Part shown: in pieces, positions 44,478 to 48,536 of the stretch
How the letters are laid out: each line of letters opens with the position of its first letter
How positions within the stretch are numbered: the stretch's first letter is position 1
Assembly (NCBI GenBank): GCA_026931325.1
Contig: JAIXLO010000009.1
Coordinates: 1-48,536 of the forward strand
DNA length: 48,536 nucleotides
Direction: 5' to 3'
Origin: Chitinophagales bacterium
GTDB taxonomy: Bacteria > Bacteroidota > Bacteroidia > Chitinophagales > Chitinophagaceae
Made by a program: the position numbers and the translations under genes
The notes under the pieces: model-generated
What the model saw: only the letters and a program-made list of their open reading frames with translations
Told to the model about the DNA's origin: nothing
Databases searched by the model: none

Positions 44478-45023
44478 TTAATTATTGATAATAAATTCTT
44501 CTATTTTTTTTGCTGCATGATGATAACTTGCTTTTAAAGCACCTTCACTGGTATCTAAAATTTTGCTCATTTCTTCATAAGGCATTTCATCATAATATCT
44601 TAGCGTAAAAACTGCTCTTTGCTTTTCTGGTAATTGCTGAATGGCTAATTGTAATTTCCATTCAAGTTGATTGGCATTAAAATTATTTTCTGCTTTTATT
44701 TTATTGCTCAAGCTATCTTCTATTTCTGTTATATCAATTACAGGTTTTTTCTTTTGTTTATCTAAAAATGTTAAACATTCATTAGTAGCTATTCTATAAA
44801 GCCATGTATAAAGTTTGCTATCTTCTCTAAAATTTTCTAATCCATTCCACACTTTTATAAATACATTTTGCAGTACATCATTTGCATCATCATGTGTTAC
44901 AACTAATCTTCTAATATGCCAATATAATTTTTCTTGATATTTTTTTACAATATCAGTAAAAGCCTTTTCTTTTAAGTCTGGCTGTTTAAACTGTTGTATA
45001 AGTGTTATATCATCTAAGTGCAT
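44478..45023 (-). CDS. ECF-type RNA polymerase sigma factor
   Basis: A 181-residue sigma-70 family factor of the extracytoplasmic-function group, with only regions 2 and 4. Region 2 is at about 20-90 (KLYWHIRRLVVTHDDANDVLQNVFIKVWNGL, LYTWLYRIATNECLTFLDKQ) and region 4 at about 125-175 (LPEKQRAVFTLRYYDEMPYEEM, then a SEGALKASYHHAAKKI recognition helix). It would direct transcription of an envelope-related regulon under control of the membrane protein encoded downstream. Divergent, 172 bases away, lies the TonB-receptor gene, a possible target. Confidence 0.94.
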   Translation of the reverse strand: MHLDDITLIQQFKQPDLKEKAFTDIVKKYQEKLYWHIRRLVVTHDDANDVLQNVFIKVWNGLENFREDSKLYTWLYRIATNECLTFLDKQKKKPVIDITEIEDSLSNKIKAENNFNANQLEWKLQLAIQQLPEKQRAVFTLRYYDEMPYEEMSKILDTSEGALKASYHHAAKKIEEFIINN

Positions 45024-45131
45024 TAGGGTAGTTTTTACAATAACTTGTTAGACAAGTTTAAGTTACAAAAGTTTATTGTGAATCATAAAATAAATATAAG
45101 TCTTCTTTCTTACATTTTTGACAATTCTGTG

Positions 45132-45162
45132 GCAGTAAAAAAATACTGCAACTATACTTTTG
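45132..45162 (+). promoter_or_regulatory. Promoter and dyad operator of the TonB-receptor gene
   Basis: A perfect TAnnTTTG box, TACTTTTG, lies at 45155-45162. Directly upstream GCAGTA (45132-45137) and TACTGC (45144-45149) form a perfect dyad with a 6-A spacer, in the position between -33 and -7 where a repressor would block RNA polymerase. Iron or heme control is a guess from the genes downstream. Confidence 0.5.
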
Positions 45163-45195
45163 CCAGCATTCATAAAACTGCTTTAATAAATATTT

Positions 45196-47268
45196 ATGCA
45201 TCATTCATTTTTAAAACCAGCTATTTCTTTATTAACAATATTTATCTGCTTTATAAGCAAAACGGCTAATGCACAAAAAGATACTTTGCAAGGAAGGGGA
45301 GATGAAGTTATTGTTACAGGTCAATACACGCCACAACCTTTAAAACAATCTGTATATAAAATAAAAACCATAGATGCTAACCAAATTAAAATGCATGCAG
45401 CTACTGATGTTATAGCAGTTTTAAATAATGAATTAGGTCTTCATTTTTCGCCAGATAATACTTTAGGAGAAACAGATATAAAAATTATGGGAGTTGGTGG
45501 TAGTCGTGTAAAAGTATTATTAGATGGAGTGCCTTTGGCTGATAGAGATGCAACAAAACAAAGTCTTTCTCAAATTGATATTAACAGTATTGAAAAAATT
45601 GAAATAGTAGAAGGACCAATGAGTGTAGTTTATGGAACAGATGCTTTAGCTGGTGTAATAAATATTATAACTAAAAAAGGATATAAAGGAAAAAATAATT
45701 TATCTGTTACTGCAAAATTTCAAGAAGAAACAATTGGTAAAACTTATTATCCTTTTGTTGATGATGGTATTCATCAAGAAAGTTTAAATGTTAATTGGAA
45801 TAATCATCAATGGAGGGTTTCTGCTTACTTTACAAGAAATAATTTTGGTGGCTTTGCAGATACTGCATTTTTTCCTGCAAAAGTTTTTAAACCCAAAGAG
45901 CAATTTATGAGTGGTGCAACACTTGGTTTTAAAACAAATAGTTTTAATGTTTGGTACAGATTAGATTATTTGAATGAAGAAATTTTTTCTGCAAGTCCTA
46001 TGAACATTAATACAGGATTGAGTTTTAGACAATACTATAAAACAAATAGATATACTCATATAGCACAGGCAAATTGGAATATCAATTCTTCTACTAAACT
46101 AAATACTTCTATTTCTTATCAAGATTATCAACGTAATACAGAATCTTACACAAAGAATTATAAATATGGAACTACAGAACGTGATGATACTCCTGAAGAT
46201 ATTGCAAATGGATATTGGGATATTACAAAATTTAAAACTTGGTTTTTAAGAAGCACAGTAGCTTGGATTGCTAATCCTAAATTTTCAATACAACCAGGCG
46301 TAGAAGTAAAATATGATTATACAAGTGGCAACAGAGTTGAAGGAAATCCTTCTATTACAGACTATTCATTTTTTGTATCATCAGAAATAAAACCTTCATC
46401 AATTATAAATATTCGACCAGGAATAAGGTTCAGTAAAAATACTGTTTACGATGCTCCACCAGTTATTCCCTCAATCAATACAAAAATTCAGCTTACAAAA
46501 AATATAGATGCACGTTTGTCTTATGGCAGAGGTTTTAGAGCTCCAATTTTAAGAGAGTTATATTTTAAGTTTAATGATGTAAACCATAAAGTGTTTGGTA
46601 ATCTATTATTAAAAGCTGAAACATCTCATAGCTTTATGGCTTCTTTCAGTTATACCAAATCTATTACAACAAATAAAAAATTCAACTCTACACTTACTGG
46701 TTTTTTAAATAATTATACCAATTTTATTGAGTTGTATCAAAAAGGTATTTCAGATACATTCTCTTACTTTAATATTAATAAGTATAAAACAGTTGGTGTA
46801 ACACTTGAAAACGCTTTTACTTGCAAAAATCTTTCAGCAAGTATAGGGGTTTCTTATATTGGTTATTATAATGAGTATAGAGATAATAAAACTATTATGT
46901 CAGATGATTTAAAATACTCTTGGTCTCCAGAAATTACTTCTAACATTTTCTATAAAATTGAGAAATTAAAAACCAATATTGGATTTTATTACAAGTTTAC
47001 AGGAAAAATACCTACTTATATTTTAGATGAATTAGGTGGTGTTATTTTATCTAAAAAACAAGCATTTCATTGGGCTGATTTAACTATTTCAAAAGAGTTT
47101 TTAAAGTATATAACACTACAAGGTGGAGTAAAAAATTTATTTGATGTTACTAAATTAAACAACAATGTTACCAATCCTAATGGTATTCACAGCAGTGGGT
47201 CATCTATCAATTATTCTTATGGTCGTTCTTATTTTTTAAGTGTAATTCTTCAATGGACTAAAAAATAA
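45196..47268 (+). CDS. TonB-dependent receptor, probable heme/hemoprotein receptor (HmuR-like)
   Basis: An outer-membrane active transporter energised by TonB. After the signal peptide (FICFISKTANAQ) comes the plug domain: EVIVTGQYTPQPLKQS, VIAVLNNELGLHF, VLLDGVPLADRDA, IEIVEGPMSVVYGTDALAGVINIITKK. The 22-strand barrel follows and ends RSYFLSVILQW. The barrel contains YGRGFRAPILRELYF, the FRAP motif known from heme receptors including Porphyromonas HmuR. The NPNL motif that follows FRAP in those receptors is replaced by VFGNLLLKAE. A HmuY-family lipoprotein gene follows after 34 bases, which supports heme uptake. The length of 690 aa is typical for heme receptors. Confidence 0.9.
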   Translation: MHHSFLKPAISLLTIFICFISKTANAQKDTLQGRGDEVIVTGQYTPQPLKQSVYKIKTIDANQIKMHAATDVIAVLNNELGLHFSPDNTLGETDIKIMGVGGSRVKVLLDGVPLADRDATKQSLSQIDINSIEKIEIVEGPMSVVYGTDALAGVINIITKKGYKGKNNLSVTAKFQEETIGKTYYPFVDDGIHQESLNVNWNNHQWRVSAYFTRNNFGGFADTAFFPAKVFKPKEQFMSGATLGFKTNSFNVWYRLDYLNEEIFSASPMNINTGLSFRQYYKTNRYTHIAQANWNINSSTKLNTSISYQDYQRNTESYTKNYKYGTTERDDTPEDIANGYWDITKFKTWFLRSTVAWIANPKFSIQPGVEVKYDYTSGNRVEGNPSITDYSFFVSSEIKPSSIINIRPGIRFSKNTVYDAPPVIPSINTKIQLTKNIDARLSYGRGFRAPILRELYFKFNDVNHKVFGNLLLKAETSHSFMASFSYTKSITTNKKFNSTLTGFLNNYTNFIELYQKGISDTFSYFNINKYKTVGVTLENAFTCKNLSASIGVSYIGYYNEYRDNKTIMSDDLKYSWSPEITSNIFYKIEKLKTNIGFYYKFTGKIPTYILDELGGVILSKKQAFHWADLTISKEFLKYITLQGGVKNLFDVTKLNNNVTNPNGIHSSGSSINYSYGRSYFLSVILQWTKK

Positions 47269-47302
47269 TTTCGTTAAAAAATTAATTATTTAAAAACAAA
47301 GT

Positions 47303-48364
47303 ATGAAACATACATTATTAAATATCATTTTCTTTTTAAGTTTAAGTATTCTTTTATTTTCTTGTAGAAAAGAAGAAAAAATTCCAGAAATAGTTCCATC
47401 AGAAGGAACAACTATTACATTTGATGGAGGCTCTGGTGGTGCAAGTGCTCCAAAAGCAGCATGTATAGATTTAAGTTCTAACACTACTTACTATACTATT
47501 CGTTCTTCTTGGGATTTAGGTTTTTATTGTGGGTCAGAGTTTAGAGTAATTTTAAATAATACAACAAGTGCAGCTGCAAAAGTTACAAATGCTACAGAGC
47601 TTATTAATGTTAGTGCTTCAGATACAATGGGTATTACTTTGGCTATAAATCAAATGGCTCCTGTACCTGAGCATTATGCAAATATTGATGACATTAATGG
47701 AAATATTAACAACACAGCTATACCTGCTATTTCAGAAAATATTGCAGATAATAAAGTAGTAATCATTAATCGTGGTACTGGTGGTGGTATTGCTGCAAGA
47801 CCTTGGATTAAAGCTAAAATTACACGAAATACAAATGGTGGATATACCATACAATTTGGTACAATTAATCAAACAAACAATTTTAAAACAGTAGATATTG
47901 CAAAAGATGCAAACTATCATTTTAAGCTTTTATCTTTTGATGGTGGAAATATTTTAAGTGGTGTACCTAAAAAAAATGACTGGGATTTTACTTGGTGTTA
48001 TTCTGTATTTGATGCAACATTTAGTGGCGTTACTGTTCCTTACAATTTTTCTGATTTAATTGCAGTAAATTATTTAAGTGGTGTAAAAGTTTCAGAAAAA
48101 ATTTATGCTAATGCTACCACTCGTAATAATGCTTTTACTGCTTTTAATTTGGATAGTATAGCTAATGCAGTTTTCACTTCAAATCGTTGGGCTATTGGCA
48201 GCAATTGGCGTAGTACACAACCTGCAACAGGTGTAAGAACAGATCGCTTTTATGTAATTAAAGATAGTGAAGCAAATTACTATGCTGTAAAATTTTTATC
48301 AATGGGTGTAAATGATGGTGGTGTAAGAGGCAAACCAGTTTTTGAATACAAATTAATTAAGTAA
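47303..48364 (+). CDS. HmuY family heme-binding-type lipoprotein
   Basis: A lipoprotein signal peptide with lipidation at Cys21 (LSLSILLFSCRKEEK) is followed by acidic residues close to the cysteine, like the surface-export signal of Bacteroidota lipoproteins. The rest matches the HmuY family: LSSNTTYYTIRSSWDLGFYCGSEFRVILNN near the start, NYHFKLLSFDGG, and KKNDWDFTWCYSVF with YNFSDLIAVNYLSGV. HmuY in Porphyromonas gingivalis binds heme at the cell surface and passes it to HmuR. Here the TonB-receptor gene lies immediately upstream. At 353 aa it is longer than HmuY of P. gingivalis (about 216 aa). The heme-ligating histidines cannot be placed by eye. Confidence 0.85.
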   Translation: MKHTLLNIIFFLSLSILLFSCRKEEKIPEIVPSEGTTITFDGGSGGASAPKAACIDLSSNTTYYTIRSSWDLGFYCGSEFRVILNNTTSAAAKVTNATELINVSASDTMGITLAINQMAPVPEHYANIDDINGNINNTAIPAISENIADNKVVIINRGTGGGIAARPWIKAKITRNTNGGYTIQFGTINQTNNFKTVDIAKDANYHFKLLSFDGGNILSGVPKKNDWDFTWCYSVFDATFSGVTVPYNFSDLIAVNYLSGVKVSEKIYANATTRNNAFTAFNLDSIANAVFTSNRWAIGSNWRSTQPATGVRTDRFYVIKDSEANYYAVKFLSMGVNDGGVRGKPVFEYKLIK

Positions 48365-48438
48365 TCTTTGTTTAGGTAGTTTAATGAAAAATTGAAAGTA
48401 AGAGCCACTTCTAATCTTTTCAAGAGAAGTTTCACCTA

Positions 48439-48464
48439 TCCTCTCCTTAGAGAGTTTTTTTTCG
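48439..48464 (+). terminator. Probable terminator of the receptor-HmuY operon
   Basis: CTCTC and GAGAG form a short stem around CTTA near 48441-48454, followed by eight T. The stem is short (5 bp), so the call is moderate. It lies about 75 bases past the HmuY stop. Confidence 0.45.
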
Positions 48465-48481
48465 TATTCTAAAATAAAATA

Positions 48482-48536
48482 TGTCTTGTCCTAAAATAGG
48501 TTGACGAAAATTCGTTACTTAAATTTGGACAAAATA
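48482..48536. mobile_element. Possible terminal end of an insertion sequence
   Basis: The last bases start TGTCTTGTCCTAAAATAGG and continue GTTGACGAAAATTCGT, which looks like the terminal inverted repeat of IS3/IS150-type elements (TG start, then a ...GTTGAC block). An ACGAA/TTCGT dyad follows. No transposase is within the window, so the call is tentative. Confidence 0.3.

Noticed and set aside
45045-45269. 74-codon ORF before the TonB-receptor gene
   Set aside because: It overlaps the receptor promoter, operator and signal peptide in another frame and encodes nothing recognisable.
1-48536. CRISPR array, prophage or toxin-antitoxin system
   Set aside because: No regularly spaced repeats, phage structural genes or recognisable toxin-antitoxin pairs were seen. 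The only recombinase has the length and motifs of housekeeping XerC/D.

Overview
The window is chromosomal DNA from a member of the Bacteroidota, most likely of the Chitinophagaceae/Sphingobacteriia type. The evidence is the very AT-rich composition, TAnnTTTG-type -7 promoter boxes without clear Shine-Dalgarno sequences, and family content typical of the phylum: a GLPGLI-family protein, a DUF6089 barrel, HmuY with a TonB-dependent receptor, a PID-CTERM-like tail, adjacent rsfS and ftsH, and an ECF sigma operon. Most of the window is housekeeping. I see no rRNA, tRNA, CRISPR array, prophage or classical defence island.

Layout. 1-1.2 kb: two secreted proteins of unknown function on the minus strand that share an upstream ATACC...GGGTAT palindrome. 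1.4-6.8 kb: recA diverging from a UvrD/PcrA helicase, a HerA-like (DUF853) ATPase, and a 32-residue membrane peptide with its own terminators. 6.9-11.9 kb: rlmN, pdxA, a DUF6089 outer-membrane protein, pyrH, folE. 12.1-15.1 kb: tatD and aspS. 15.2-18.9 kb: a decayed accessory island with a frameshifted small Cys-containing secreted peptide between 13-bp inverted repeats, a GLPGLI-family protein, and a TonB-receptor-like barrel gene broken by several frameshifts. 18.9-21.8 kb: a DUF4197 lipoprotein, a secreted ecotin-type protease inhibitor fused to a PrcB-like domain, a XerC/D recombinase and rpsU. 21.9-27.5 kb: a YfhO-like membrane protein, riboflavin synthase, an overlapping three-gene minus operon (gamma-glutamylcyclotransferase-like, LpxH-like, secreted propeller-like protein) and birA.

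27.6-36.7 kb: rsfS-ftsH, dnaN, recX, an LpxR-like lipid A deacylase, an omega-amidase-type nitrilase, a small barrel protein, nadC and queA. 36.7-43.3 kb: a PID-CTERM-like surface protein, a transketolase C-terminal subunit without its N-terminal partner next to it, and an envelope-glycan set (GT4, GT2, zinc-ribbon methyltransferase, MsbA-like ABC exporter). 43.3-45.0 kb: an ECF sigma operon with a membrane anti-sigma-like protein and a small periplasmic protein. 45.2-48.4 kb: a TonB-dependent receptor with an FRAP motif followed by a HmuY-family lipoprotein, probably a heme-uptake pair. The last ~55 bases may be the start of an insertion sequence.

The most unusual items are the ecotin-PrcB fusion, the degenerate peptide/GLPGLI/TonB-like cassette, the PID-CTERM-like protein, the insulated 32-aa peptide, and several palindromic candidate operators. 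All of this comes from reading the sequence; no database search was run.
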